In this document: piece after piece, positions 1 through 9,800 of the stretch
Layout: each line of letters begins with the position of its first letter
How positions within the stretch are numbered: position 1 is the first letter of the stretch
NCBI GenBank assembly: GCA_030835125.1
Contig: JAUQWM010000063.1
Location: 1 to 64,000, forward strand
Source: Gemmatimonadaceae bacterium
Lineage (GTDB): Bacteria > Gemmatimonadota > Gemmatimonadetes > Gemmatimonadales > Gemmatimonadaceae
Length of the DNA: 64,000 nucleotides
Reading direction: 5' to 3'
The notes under the pieces: model-generated
What the model was told of the DNA's origin: nothing
What the model saw: only the letters and a program-made list of their open reading frames with translations
Databases searched by the model: none
Program-made: the position numbers and the translations under genes

Positions 1-204
1 CCCACCGAGGTGGACCCGATCTTCGGGTTGACGATCCCGAAGTCGGTGGCGGACGTGCCGGGCGAGGTCCTGAACCCGCGGAACACCTGGCAGGACCCGG
101 CCAGGTACGACGAGCAGGCCCGGAAGCTGGCGGACATGTTCCGGAAGAACTTCGAGAAGTTCGGGGACGTCGACGCGGCGATCCGGGCCGCGGGCCCGCG
201 TTAG
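1..204 (+). CDS. pckA: Phosphoenolpyruvate carboxykinase (ATP), C-terminal part (truncated by window start)
   Basis: Frame open from base 1: PTEVDPIFGLTIPKSVADVPGEVLNPRNTWQDPARYDEQARKLADMFRKNFEKF, typical PckA C-terminus. Confidence 0.85.
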   Translation, partial: PTEVDPIFGLTIPKSVADVPGEVLNPRNTWQDPARYDEQARKLADMFRKNFEKFGDVDAAIRAAGPR

Positions 205-249
205 GAGCCGATTTCGAGGCGGCACGACCCCCCGACGGTCACAAGGACC

Positions 250-297
250 ATGGCCTCTGGCCTCTGACCTGTCCGGTTTGGCCTCGGACCTCTGATC
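250..297. repeat. Intergenic GGCCTCTGACCT-type short repeat after pckA
   Basis: ggcctctggcctctgacctg...ggcctcggacctctgatcc; same word family at 5889-5917 and 45285-45330. Confidence 0.6.
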
Positions 298-306
298 CAG
301 CCCGAC

Positions 307-1578
307 GTGGAAATCATCCGGGACCCGCTCTGGAACAACATCACCCTCGATTCACTGGCCATCAGGCTGGTGGATACGAGGGCGTTCCAGCGATTGCGGT
401 ACGTGCGCCAGCTGGGGCTCGCGTACCTCGTCTACCCCGGGGCCACGCACACGCGCTTCGAGCACGCGCTGGGCGCGTGGCACCTCGCCGGCCGCACCCT
501 GACCCTCCTGCAGGCACGCGGGGAGCTGGGGGCGGACCTGGCGGCAGAGGCACCCGTCGTCACGGCCGCCGCGTTGCTGCACGACATCGGCCACTACCCG
601 TTTTCGCATGCGCTCGAGGAGATCGGCGCGCCACACCACGAGGACGTCGCCGCGGCGCTGCTGACCCGCGGTGAGATCGGGGACATCCTGCGATCGGAAC
701 TCGGAACCGACGTGCCGGAACGCATCGTCGCGTTGATCAGGGGTCGCAGCGCCAGCCCGCTCCAGGGGCTGATCTCCGGGTCGCTGGACCTCGACAAGGT
801 CGAGTACCTCAAGCGCGACGCCCTCATGTGCGGCGTCCCGTATGGCGAGATCGACGTGGATCGCCTGCTGCACTCCCTGACGGTCGTGCTCGACCCGGCG
901 ACCGGGCGCCGGACGATGGGCGTCTCGGAAAAGGGGCTCGCGGCCCTGGAATCGCTGCTGTTCGCCAAGTACCAGATGTACCGCAACGTGTACTGGCACC
1001 ACGCCGTCCGCAGCGCGACCGCGATGTACAAGCGGCTGGTGGCCGACGCCATCGACGGGGGCGCGCTGCGCGTGTCGGAGCTGGCATCCTACAGCGATGA
1101 ATCCCTGCTCCACCAGCTGGAAGAGCGGGCGCCGTCGCCGCTCCTGGCGGGGCTCCGCGAACGGCGCTTGTTCAAGCGCGCCTTCGAGTGCCCCAGTGCG
1201 GAGCTCCCGGACGAAGCGGCGGAGTGGATCGCGTCGGACCGGAGGCTCGTGGCGGCGGCAGAGGACCTGCTGGCGCGCGAAGTGGGACTGCAGCCGGGGG
1301 AGTTGCTCCTCGACTACCCGGTCAAGACGCAGATGCTGGACCTGGACCTGCCGGTGATGCGCCGGAACGGCGAAGTGCGCCGCCTGACGGGCGAGGGACT
1401 GGAAGGAGCGATCAACCTGCCCATGCTCTCGACCGAGTTGTATCGCTCGGCGCGCTGGCTCAGGGTCTTCGTCGCGCGCCCGGTGTCGATGGACCGGAAG
1501 GCGGTGGTGCGGCTGGCGACGCTTGCGGAAGCCGAAGTGCGATCGCGGGTCGCGAACGGGGAGGGACTGCTGAGTTGA
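307..1578 (+). CDS. HD-domain phosphohydrolase (dGTPase-like family)
   Basis: 423 aa; RFEHALGAWHLA...LLHDIGHYPFSH HD motif. Confidence 0.85.
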   Translation: MEIIRDPLWNNITLDSLAIRLVDTRAFQRLRYVRQLGLAYLVYPGATHTRFEHALGAWHLAGRTLTLLQARGELGADLAAEAPVVTAAALLHDIGHYPFSHALEEIGAPHHEDVAAALLTRGEIGDILRSELGTDVPERIVALIRGRSASPLQGLISGSLDLDKVEYLKRDALMCGVPYGEIDVDRLLHSLTVVLDPATGRRTMGVSEKGLAALESLLFAKYQMYRNVYWHHAVRSATAMYKRLVADAIDGGALRVSELASYSDESLLHQLEERAPSPLLAGLRERRLFKRAFECPSAELPDEAAEWIASDRRLVAAAEDLLAREVGLQPGELLLDYPVKTQMLDLDLPVMRRNGEVRRLTGEGLEGAINLPMLSTELYRSARWLRVFVARPVSMDRKAVVRLATLAEAEVRSRVANGEGLLS

Positions 1579-1636
1579 GAGTTGGGAGTTGAGAGTTGAG
1601 AGAATGCCACCGCTCTCAACTCTCAACTCTCAACTC
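1572..1636. repeat. Large inverted repeat of (GAGTTGA)n/(TCAACTC)n between convergent genes; probable bidirectional terminator
   Basis: Arms 1579-1602 and 1613-1636 complementary over 24 bp with one mismatch, 10-nt loop. Confidence 0.75.
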
Positions 1637-1824
1637 GCCCCCCGTACCCCCGCGAGCTTGCGCGCGATGCCCCGGTAGAACGCGGCGTCATCCTTCTTCC
1701 CCTCGGCTTCGAGCGACATCGCGCACCGCTCGAGGGCGTACAGGATATTGCCGAGGTACAGTTCCGCGACGCTGCCGACGCTTTCGTCGGGCATGTCAGC
1801 CGCCGATCGTTGCCGGACCACCAA
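1630..1824 (-). CDS. Small hypothetical protein (64 aa)
   Basis: ORF between PP2C and the inverted repeat: MVVRQRSAADMPDESVGSVAELYLGNILYALERCAMSLE. Confidence 0.5.
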   Translation of the reverse strand: MVVRQRSAADMPDESVGSVAELYLGNILYALERCAMSLEAEGKKDDAAFYRGIARKLAGVRGAS

Positions 1825-2626
1825 AGGGTGGCGTGTGACCTTCGGGCAGCGCCGGCGCCTCCTCGGTCCGCTCTTCGTCTCCAGCCGGATCGGTCGAGAT
1901 GACCTGCACGACGACCGCCGTCACGTTGTCCAGCCCGCCGCGATAGTTGGCCTCGGCGATGAGCGCATCGACGATGCGACCCGCGGAGGCGCGCGACAGC
2001 AGCAGTTGCTGGAGCCGGCGGTCATCGACCATGCCCGTCAGGCCGTCGCTGCAGACCAGGAAGACGTCGCCGGGGCGGAAATCGCCCGTGAACGTGTCCG
2101 CCTCGACTTCCTCGCCGGCGCCTACACAACGAGTGATGACGTTGCTGTAGGGGTGGTAGCGGGCCTGCTCGGGGGTCAGCAGCCCGGCATCCACCTGCTC
2201 CTGGACGTAGGAATGGTCCTTGGTCAGCTGGATGAGGGCGCCGTCGCGAAGCAGGTAGACCCTGGAATCCCCGACCTGGCCGATGAGCCAGCGGGACCCG
2301 GCCACGAGCAGGACCGAGACCGTGGTTCCCATGCCCTGCTTGTCCGACTCACTGATGGTGCGGTCGTAGATCGCGCGGTTGGCGTTCCTGATGGACTCGG
2401 CGACCTTGTCCCGCGGCGCCGAACCGGCCAGCTGGTACAAGTCCGTCAGTTCGCGCGAGACGATCTGCACGGCCATCTCGCTGGCGACTTCCCCGGCGGC
2501 GTGCCCCCCCATGCCATCGGCGACGATGAACAACCCTCCCTGCTTGGTGGCATGGGCGAAGAACGAGTCTTCATTCCCCGACCTCACCATGCCCACGTCA
2601 CTGCGGGCCGCAACGTGCATGTCCAC
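1796..2626 (-). CDS. PP2C-family serine/threonine phosphatase (Stp-like)
   Basis: RSGNEDSFFA, VADGMGGHAAGEVAS, DHSYVQEQV, VCSDGLTGMVDD, GGLDNVTAVVV motifs. Confidence 0.92.
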   Translation of the reverse strand: MDMHVAARSDVGMVRSGNEDSFFAHATKQGGLFIVADGMGGHAAGEVASEMAVQIVSRELTDLYQLAGSAPRDKVAESIRNANRAIYDRTISESDKQGMGTTVSVLLVAGSRWLIGQVGDSRVYLLRDGALIQLTKDHSYVQEQVDAGLLTPEQARYHPYSNVITRCVGAGEEVEADTFTGDFRPGDVFLVCSDGLTGMVDDRRLQQLLLSRASAGRIVDALIAEANYRGGLDNVTAVVVQVISTDPAGDEERTEEAPALPEGHTPPFGGPATIGG

Positions 2627-2940
2627 TAGGCGGCGGTCCCCTGGCGCGGGTTCCTCTGGGGGTTCGGTCTCCGGACGCGCTGCGCAGCATGCTCAGCCGA
2701 CGGGGTCACGGTGGCTCGAACCTCGATTTGTCGCATCTGGGGGAGTGGGGATGGGTCGGCGGGGACCGGCTACCGCGGCCGTCACCGGCCGCTGCCATCC
2801 ATCGCCGCCCGCAATGGAGTGGGGGAAGCTATTCCGGCGCCCGCGGGACACGCAAGCAGCGATGACGACGGGACTTGGGCCGCGCGGACCTGAGAGACCG
2901 CTCATCCGGGAGGGGCCGAGTGGCCGCTTAGCTTTGTGTC

Positions 2941-5790
2941 GTGAAGGATGTGATCCTGGTCCGGGGCGCCCGGCAGAACAACCTGAAGGGTTTCGACGTG
3001 GCGATCCCCCGCCGGCGCCTAACGGTGATCACCGGCCCGTCGGGCTCCGGAAAGTCCTCCCTGGCGTTCGACACCGTCTACGCCGAGGGCCAGCGCCGGT
3101 ACGTGGAGTCCCTCTCCGCCTACGCGCGGCAGTTCCTGGAGCGGATGGAGAAGCCGGACGTGGACGGGATCGACGGCGTCTCGCCCGCGGTGGCGATCGA
3201 GCAGAAGAACCCCACCCGCACGTCGCGATCCACCGTCGGGACCTCCACGGAGGTCTACGACTTCCTGAGGCTCCTCTGGGCCAGGATTGGCAGGACCTTC
3301 TGCCCGCGGTGCGGCCGGGAGTTGAAGCCCGACAGCGTCCAGTCGGTCACGGACCGGCTGCTGGAGATGGAGCCGGGCCGCCGGTTCGTGATCTGCTTCC
3401 CGCTCAAGCTGTCGGCGATCGTGACGGAGGCGATGGTCCAGGAGAACCTGCGGGCGCAGGGATTCCTGCGCGTGGTCCTGGACGGCGAGATGATGACGCT
3501 GGACGAGGCGTCCGAACGCGGCATCGCCGTGACGAAGGCCCTGGAGGTCCTGGTCGCGGTCGACCGGCTCGCGGCCGGCCCGGAAGCGGCAGGGCGGATC
3601 GCCGAAGCGGTGGGGACCGCGTTTCGCGAGGGCGATGGGGAATGCGTCGTCCTCGAGCCCCTCGGTCAGGGGCCACCGGCCACCGGGGTGCCGGGTCACG
3701 AGTCCCGAGGCACGAACCGCGTCCTCCGGTTCACCGAACGGTTCGAGTGCCCGGATGACGGCTTCAGAGCCCCGCAGCCGTCACCGCAACTCTTCTCGTT
3801 CAACAACCCACGGGGCGCGTGTCCCACCTGCAACGGGTTTGGCGCCGTCCTGGAGTACGACGAGGCACTCATCGTGCCGTACCCGGAACGGACTCTCCGC
3901 GAAGGGGCGATCGACCCGTGGACAAAGCCGCGCTACGACGGACGGCGCCGCACGCTCTACGAGTACGCGGCGAAGGAACGGATCGCGACCGACCGCCCGT
4001 GGCGTGACCTCGAGCCCGAGCAGCGCCACAAACTCCTCCACGCACGGACCCGGACCTACAAGGGCATCTTCCCCTTCCTGGCCGACCTCGAGGAAAAACG
4101 CTACAAGCAGTACATCCGGATCTTCCTTCGGCACTACCAGACCGCCAATACCTGCGGCGCTTGCGGTGGGTCACGCCTCCAGCCCGATGCCCTGAACGTG
4201 AAGGTCGCCGGGCGGAGCATCGCGGAAGTGTCCGCCATGACCATCGAGGTGCTGCGGACGTGGGTGCGCCAGCTCGACCTTGCGCCGTTCGAGCGAGAGG
4301 TGGCGCGCCACATCCTCCGTGAGGCCATCGACCGCGTCGACTTCCTCTGCGATGTGGGCCTGGGCTACATCACGCTCGACCGCGCCACGCGGACCCTGTC
4401 GGGCGGGGAGGCACAACGCATCTCGCTCGCCAACTCCCTGGGCGCGCGCCTGGTCGACACGCTGTACGTGCTCGACGAGCCGTCGATCGGGCTGCATCCG
4501 CGGGACATGGACCGGCTGCTGGCGTTGCTGCGGCGGCTGCGAGACGGCGGGAACACGGTGATCGTCGTGGAGCACGACCTCGACGCCATCCGCATGGCCG
4601 ACCACCTCATCGAGTTGGGCCCCGGCAGCGGCGAGCAGGGCGGGCGGATCGTCTTCGAGGGCCCGGTCGCCGACGCCGCGCGCAGCCCGCTCACCGGCAA
4701 GTACCTCACCGGCGAGCTGTCGATTGAAGTGCCCCGGAAGCGACGGCCGCTGTCCCGGTCGCGGCTGGTGCTCAAGGGCGCGCGCGAGCACAACCTCAAG
4801 CGCGTGGACATCGAGATTCCGCTTGGCGCGCTGACGGTGGTGACCGGCGTGTCGGGGTCGGGCAAGAGCACGCTCGTGCACGACGTGCTCTACCGGGCGC
4901 TGGAGACGCGCCTGGCGGGAGAGAACAGCGCGCAGCGGCACCTGGGCGAGCGCGTGGGCGCGTACGCGTCGATGACGGGCGTGGAATCGCTCGATGCGGT
5001 GGTCCTGGTCGACCAGGAACCCATCGGACGGACGCCGAGGTCCAATCCCGTGACGTACGTGAAGGCGTACGACGAGATCCGGCGGATCTTCGCCTCGCAG
5101 CCGCTGGCCCGTCAGCGGAAGTTCACGCCGGGCACGTTCAGCTTCAACGTCGCGGGCGGACGTTGCGACGGCTGCGAGGGCGCCGGCGTGGTGCAGGTGG
5201 AGATGGTGTTCATGGCCGACGTCTTCGTGCCCTGCGACGAGTGCGGGGGCCGGCGATTCAAGCCCGACGTGCTCGAGGTGACGGTGAAGGGCAAGTCGAT
5301 CCACGACGTGCTGCAGCTCACCGTCGACCAGGCGATCCGCTTCTTCGCCTGGGAGGAGAAGCTGGGCCAGACGCTGTGGCAACTGCAGCAGGTGGGGCTC
5401 GGCTACCTGCGGCTGGGGCAGTCGGCAACGACGCTGTCCGGCGGCGAGGCGCAGCGGATCAAGATCGCGCGTGAGCTCGCGTCAGGCGAGCGCCGGGGTG
5501 GGCGGAAGATCTACATCATGGATGAGCCCACCACCGGCTTGCACATCGACGACATCCGGCGCCTGTCGGGCGTGCTGGACCGGCTGGTGGAGGCGGGGCA
5601 TACCCTGGTGCTGATCGAGCACAACCTGGACGTGATCAAGCTGGCGGACTGGGTGATCGACCTGGGCCCCGAAGCCGGGGCCGCCGGCGGCGAGGTGGTG
5701 GCAATGGGGAGACCCGAGGAGATCGCGAAGAACCCGAGGTCGATCACGGGGAAATGGCTGGCACCGTTGCTCGGGAAGCGGGACTCGTGA
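2941..5790 (+). CDS. uvrA: Excinuclease ABC subunit A
   Basis: 949 aa; two Walker A (GPSGSGKSSLAFDT, GVSGSGKSTLVHDVLY), two LSGGEAQR signatures, Zn motifs. Confidence 0.97.
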   Translation: MKDVILVRGARQNNLKGFDVAIPRRRLTVITGPSGSGKSSLAFDTVYAEGQRRYVESLSAYARQFLERMEKPDVDGIDGVSPAVAIEQKNPTRTSRSTVGTSTEVYDFLRLLWARIGRTFCPRCGRELKPDSVQSVTDRLLEMEPGRRFVICFPLKLSAIVTEAMVQENLRAQGFLRVVLDGEMMTLDEASERGIAVTKALEVLVAVDRLAAGPEAAGRIAEAVGTAFREGDGECVVLEPLGQGPPATGVPGHESRGTNRVLRFTERFECPDDGFRAPQPSPQLFSFNNPRGACPTCNGFGAVLEYDEALIVPYPERTLREGAIDPWTKPRYDGRRRTLYEYAAKERIATDRPWRDLEPEQRHKLLHARTRTYKGIFPFLADLEEKRYKQYIRIFLRHYQTANTCGACGGSRLQPDALNVKVAGRSIAEVSAMTIEVLRTWVRQLDLAPFEREVARHILREAIDRVDFLCDVGLGYITLDRATRTLSGGEAQRISLANSLGARLVDTLYVLDEPSIGLHPRDMDRLLALLRRLRDGGNTVIVVEHDLDAIRMADHLIELGPGSGEQGGRIVFEGPVADAARSPLTGKYLTGELSIEVPRKRRPLSRSRLVLKGAREHNLKRVDIEIPLGALTVVTGVSGSGKSTLVHDVLYRALETRLAGENSAQRHLGERVGAYASMTGVESLDAVVLVDQEPIGRTPRSNPVTYVKAYDEIRRIFASQPLARQRKFTPGTFSFNVAGGRCDGCEGAGVVQVEMVFMADVFVPCDECGGRRFKPDVLEVTVKGKSIHDVLQLTVDQAIRFFAWEEKLGQTLWQLQQVGLGYLRLGQSATTLSGGEAQRIKIARELASGERRGGRKIYIMDEPTTGLHIDDIRRLSGVLDRLVEAGHTLVLIEHNLDVIKLADWVIDLGPEAGAAGGEVVAMGRPEEIAKNPRSITGKWLAPLLGKRDS

Positions 5791-5863
5791 CTCGTGACAC
5801 GTGACTCGTGACGCGTGACTCGTGACTCGTGACTCGTGACTCGTGACTCGTGACTCGTGACTC
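5781..5863. repeat. 7-bp tandem repeat (TGACTCG)n at the uvrA 3' end
   Basis: About 11 near-perfect TGACTCG units; uvrA stop TGA lies in the first units. Confidence 0.9.
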
Positions 5864-5888
5864 GGGGGAATCTGAATCGGGACGCATG

Positions 5889-5917
5889 CTCCGACCTCCG
5901 ACCTCCGACCTCGGTTC
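5889..5917. repeat. GACCTCC/GACCTCG short repeat at the SDR gene 3' end
   Basis: ctccgacctccgacctcggttctcat. Confidence 0.6.
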
Positions 5918-6736
5918 TCATATCCCCCGCGACTGCCGTCTCCGCTCCTCCTGGATCTTTCGCACGGTCCTGAGCATTCGGCCGCGAGGACTGAATCTCG
6001 ACATCATCGCCGCCAGGCGAGCCTGGTAGCCCGGGATCACGACGCGCTTGCCGTCCATCGCGCCCTCGAGGGCATCGGAAACGACCTGTTCCACCCTGAC
6101 CGGCGCGGTCCCGCTCGTGCGTGCCTTCGATGACAGGCCGGCCATCTGCTGGAATTCGGTGCGCACCGGGCCGGGACAGAGGGCCGTCACCACGACCCCG
6201 GTGTCGCGGCACTCTTCCCAGAGCGCCTCGGAGAACGAAAGCAGGAACGCCTTCGTCGCGAAGTACATCGCCATCACCGGGCCTGGGGTGAAGGCGGAAA
6301 GTGACGCGACATTGATGACGTGACCGCGCCGCCGCTCGAGCATCCATGGCAGCACGCGCTTGGTGAGGTGCACCGGCGCCGCGCAATTGACCTCGATCAT
6401 CTCGAGTTCACGGGAGAGGTCGGTCTCGCGAAAGAAACCGTGCGTCCCGAAGCCTGCGTTGTTGACCAGCACCGTCACGCGATCCTCGTCAGCAGCGAGC
6501 AGGTCGCAGAGGCGATCACGTTCGGCCGCCCTGGCCAGGTCGACCTCGATCGAGACGCATTGGACGCCATGGACGACCTCCAGTCGTTCGCGAAGGGCCT
6601 CGAGGCGGTCACGGCGCCGGGCGACGAGGACCAGGTCGTGGCCGCGCGCGGCGAGCTGCCGGGCGAATTCCTCGCCGATGCCGCTGGAGGCACCGGTAAT
6701 GATGGCGATGGGTCGGGAGGGAGTAGCCGCGGTCAT
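5918..6736 (-). CDS. Short-chain dehydrogenase/reductase (SDR)
   Basis: ITGASSGIGEEFARQLAARG; NNAG; start taken at internal Met (MTAATPSRPIAIITGASSG). Confidence 0.9.
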   Translation of the reverse strand: MTAATPSRPIAIITGASSGIGEEFARQLAARGHDLVLVARRRDRLEALRERLEVVHGVQCVSIEVDLARAAERDRLCDLLAADEDRVTVLVNNAGFGTHGFFRETDLSRELEMIEVNCAAPVHLTKRVLPWMLERRRGHVINVASLSAFTPGPVMAMYFATKAFLLSFSEALWEECRDTGVVVTALCPGPVRTEFQQMAGLSSKARTSGTAPVRVEQVVSDALEGAMDGKRVVIPGYQARLAAMMSRFSPRGRMLRTVRKIQEERRRQSRGI

Positions 6737-6846
6737 GGAGCGAAAGAGGAGAGGGAATGGTCCATAAGCAGTAGCGAAGGCCAGGGTTGGGCAACAACGA
6801 GTCCGGTGTCGTATGAGCCAGCTCGGAGGCCTTTCCCGCATGGGGA

Positions 6847-9800
6847 GTGGCCCCTTCCGCGAGCGACGACGTGCCCAGTCCACGAGCCCTGCCTGCTGTC
6901 CTGATGTTTCTTGCCGCCTGCGGCGGAGGTGACGGGGTCGCGCCGAACGAGGAACCCGACGGCAGGCCAGCGACACTGGCGATCCAGGGAGGGAACAACC
7001 AGTCCGCAGACCCCGGTACGGAACTGGCGATGCCGCCGACGGTCGTCGTGAAGGATGCCAGCGGAAAAGGCGTCGCGGGCGTCACGGTGTCCTTCTCTGT
7101 CCAGTCCGGCGGTGGATCCGTGGCCAGTTCCACATCCACAACCGGAACCGATGGCGCCGCGAACCCGGGCTCGTGGACCCTGGGACCGCAGTCCGGACCC
7201 AACTCGCTGGAAGCACGCGCGGGTACGCTGACATCGATCACTTTCCACGCGCAGGGCGTCGCGACCCCGCGACTGCTCGCCGATACGGTCGTTGGCACGA
7301 ATGGCGCCACGCTGCAACTCGGCGACGGCACGGCATGGGAAGGCCTCGAATTGACGATTCCCGACGGCTCGTTCGGGGGACCGAGTCACTGGACGTTCCG
7401 CGTCGATCCCTCCGTGACGCCGCCAACCCTTCCCGCGGGCGTGCTCGTCACGAGCCCGGCGCTGGTGCTCACCACCGATCAGGCCCGCGCCGCACACCTG
7501 ATGACATTGCGGGTGCCCGTGAAGCGGACGCCCGGATACGTGAATGCGGTCATCCTGCATGACCCGCTGCGTAACCTCATCGAGGCCTTCCCGATGTTCG
7601 GCGGAGACGCGAACTCGATACTGGTCGGGTCAACACACCTCAACGGGAGCCTGCTGGTTGGACCGGGAAGCGGAGCAGTCCCACGCTTGGCGGCGGCCGG
7701 ATTGACGGGCTCCACCATGTTCACGGTGTCGATCCCCACCGGCCTGCTATCCACGATGGGCAACGTGGTCGAGCGCGTCAGCGAGGTCTTCCAGATCGCC
7801 GAGGGAGGATCGTACCTCTTCCCCGACGGCCACGGCCCGGGGACCTCCCTGCTCAACATGCTGGCCAACGTCGCGAACCCGAATGGCTCGCTCGGGACGC
7901 TGTTCAAGCCGGCGGCGGTGCCTGGCATGCACCTCGACAGCGCGTCGCTGGCAGGGCTTGTCGCCATCGCGAGGCGCTATCAGGCGGAAGGCGGGTTGCT
8001 GACTCCGGTCTACAACGGCATTGGCACCCTGATAAGTCCGTTCTCCCCACCGGTGCGTGACTCGCTCACGGACGTCACGCTGCGCGTGGCGCTGCTCCTC
8101 AACAGGCTGCCCCAGATGGTCATGTTCGTGAGGCGCATCGCAAGCGCGCCGTATGCGACGACCGACGTCTCGTTCAGCACGGCGATCGGTGCGGGCCCCT
8201 CGGGCGTCGAATACGTAGACCCCACCGTGCCGCAAGTCGCCAAGTACCTCCGTTCGTTAGGCGGTCTGGGATTCTCGTCGCGGGCCTTCCAGGTCGTGCA
8301 GGACGCGCTCCCGGCCGACGCCGAGGCGGTCGTGGCCCTGGGGACGTCGTTCCTCTTCCCCGTCGAACGGTATCTCGACACTGTGGGAAAGGTGATGGCC
8401 TTCCAGCGGCAGGCGTTGGCCGCCGAGGCACAGTTGCCGGAGGTCATCATGGAACTCCGGAATGCCGCCAACATGGACTGGGTGTCCATCGTCAGCGGCG
8501 TGGTGCGGTCGGACAGCGCCGAGATACGGGTGCGATGCACCCAGTGTACCGATGCGGTGCCGATCGGGACGGATCCGGAACTGCAGGAAGCGATCGCGGT
8601 CGACCCCGGCAGCGGCGCGGTGAGGTCGCGGAGCCGTATCCCGGGCAGCATCGGCTTCCTGGTCGGCCCGTTCCTCGCCAACCTGACGAACGGCGCCCTC
8701 ACGCAGGTTGTTGGTGGCATTTTCTCGAGAGTGCTCTCGTTCCTTGGCCCGGCCCCGACACCACGGGCCGGGGGTCTTCCGGCCGCAATGGCGGCGACCG
8801 GCCCGGTCGTCTCACGGATGCTGACCCCGCTCAACGTCCAGTTGCGGCGGATGGACATGCAGCTCGACCCGGGATCGCAGGTCATCCAGCGGCACACGCG
8901 AGCCGACTTCATCGTGCGCAACGCCCTGCCCGGCGCCAACGGGCAGCTCGAGTGGAAGTTCGGCGATGCGAGCGCACCAGTCACTGAAGCCGGCGGCGAC
9001 ACCACCGGCTCGCACATCTACCACCAGAAAGGGACGTTCACGGTCGAGGCCACGTTGCTGCAGTCCGCCAAGCGGATCGCCCAGGTCACCGGGACCGTCG
9101 TGGTGCGGGATTCATTCACGGTGGACCCGGTCGCGGACACGGCGCAGGTGGACAGCCTGGTGCGATTCACGGCGCGTCCGCACGGTGACGTCCCCGCCTC
9201 GGCGCGATATGTCTGGACCTTCGGCGACAGCACGCCGCCGGACACCATGCTGAACGACTCCTTGGCGACCCACACGTACAAGGCGCCGGGCACGTACACG
9301 GTCACCGTCGAGTTGTGGGATGCGATCGCGAATGTCAGGCACGGAGTCGCGACCGCCACCGTAACGGTGGTGCAGCCTTCATTTATCCAGGTGGCCGTCG
9401 GCAGCGCACACACGTGCGCCATCGCGCCCGGCGGGGACGCGTGGTGCTGGGGAAAGAACACGACGGGGCAGCTCGGCAATGGCACCACGACGAGAAGCAC
9501 GCGCCCCGTGAAGGTCCTCGGCGGCAGGAAGTTCATGCAGGTGGGCGCCGGCACGGAGCACACCTGTGGGCTCACCACCGGCGGTGCCGCCTGGTGCTGG
9601 GGGGACCGCACCTCCGCCCAACTGGGGGATGGTTCGCCATTTGGACCACTGGCCCCTCCCGCCTTGCAGCCCGTCGCCGTCCAGGGTACTCCGGCGCTGG
9701 TCGCCATCAGCGTCGGAGGCCGCACGACGTGCGGTCGGACCGCGGGTGGTCAGCTCTGGTGCTGGGGCTACAACGGATTCACGCAAATCGGTGACGGCAC

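Noticed and set aside
352-1626. 424-aa minus-strand ORF antisense to the HD hydrolase
   Set aside because: Low-complexity Arg/Gln/His composition typical of antisense frames in GC-rich DNA; the plus-strand ORF has clear HD motifs.
4171-5382. 403-aa minus-strand ORF antisense to uvrA
   Set aside because: Antisense artefact within a highly conserved gene.
5781-5863. TGACTCG array considered as a CRISPR array
   Set aside because: 7-bp units with no spacers and no cas genes; a simple tandem repeat.
5511-6386. 291-aa minus-strand ORF spanning the uvrA/SDR junction (contains RVTSHESRVTSHES)
   Set aside because: It is the repeat array translated; the SDR ends in another frame at 5918.
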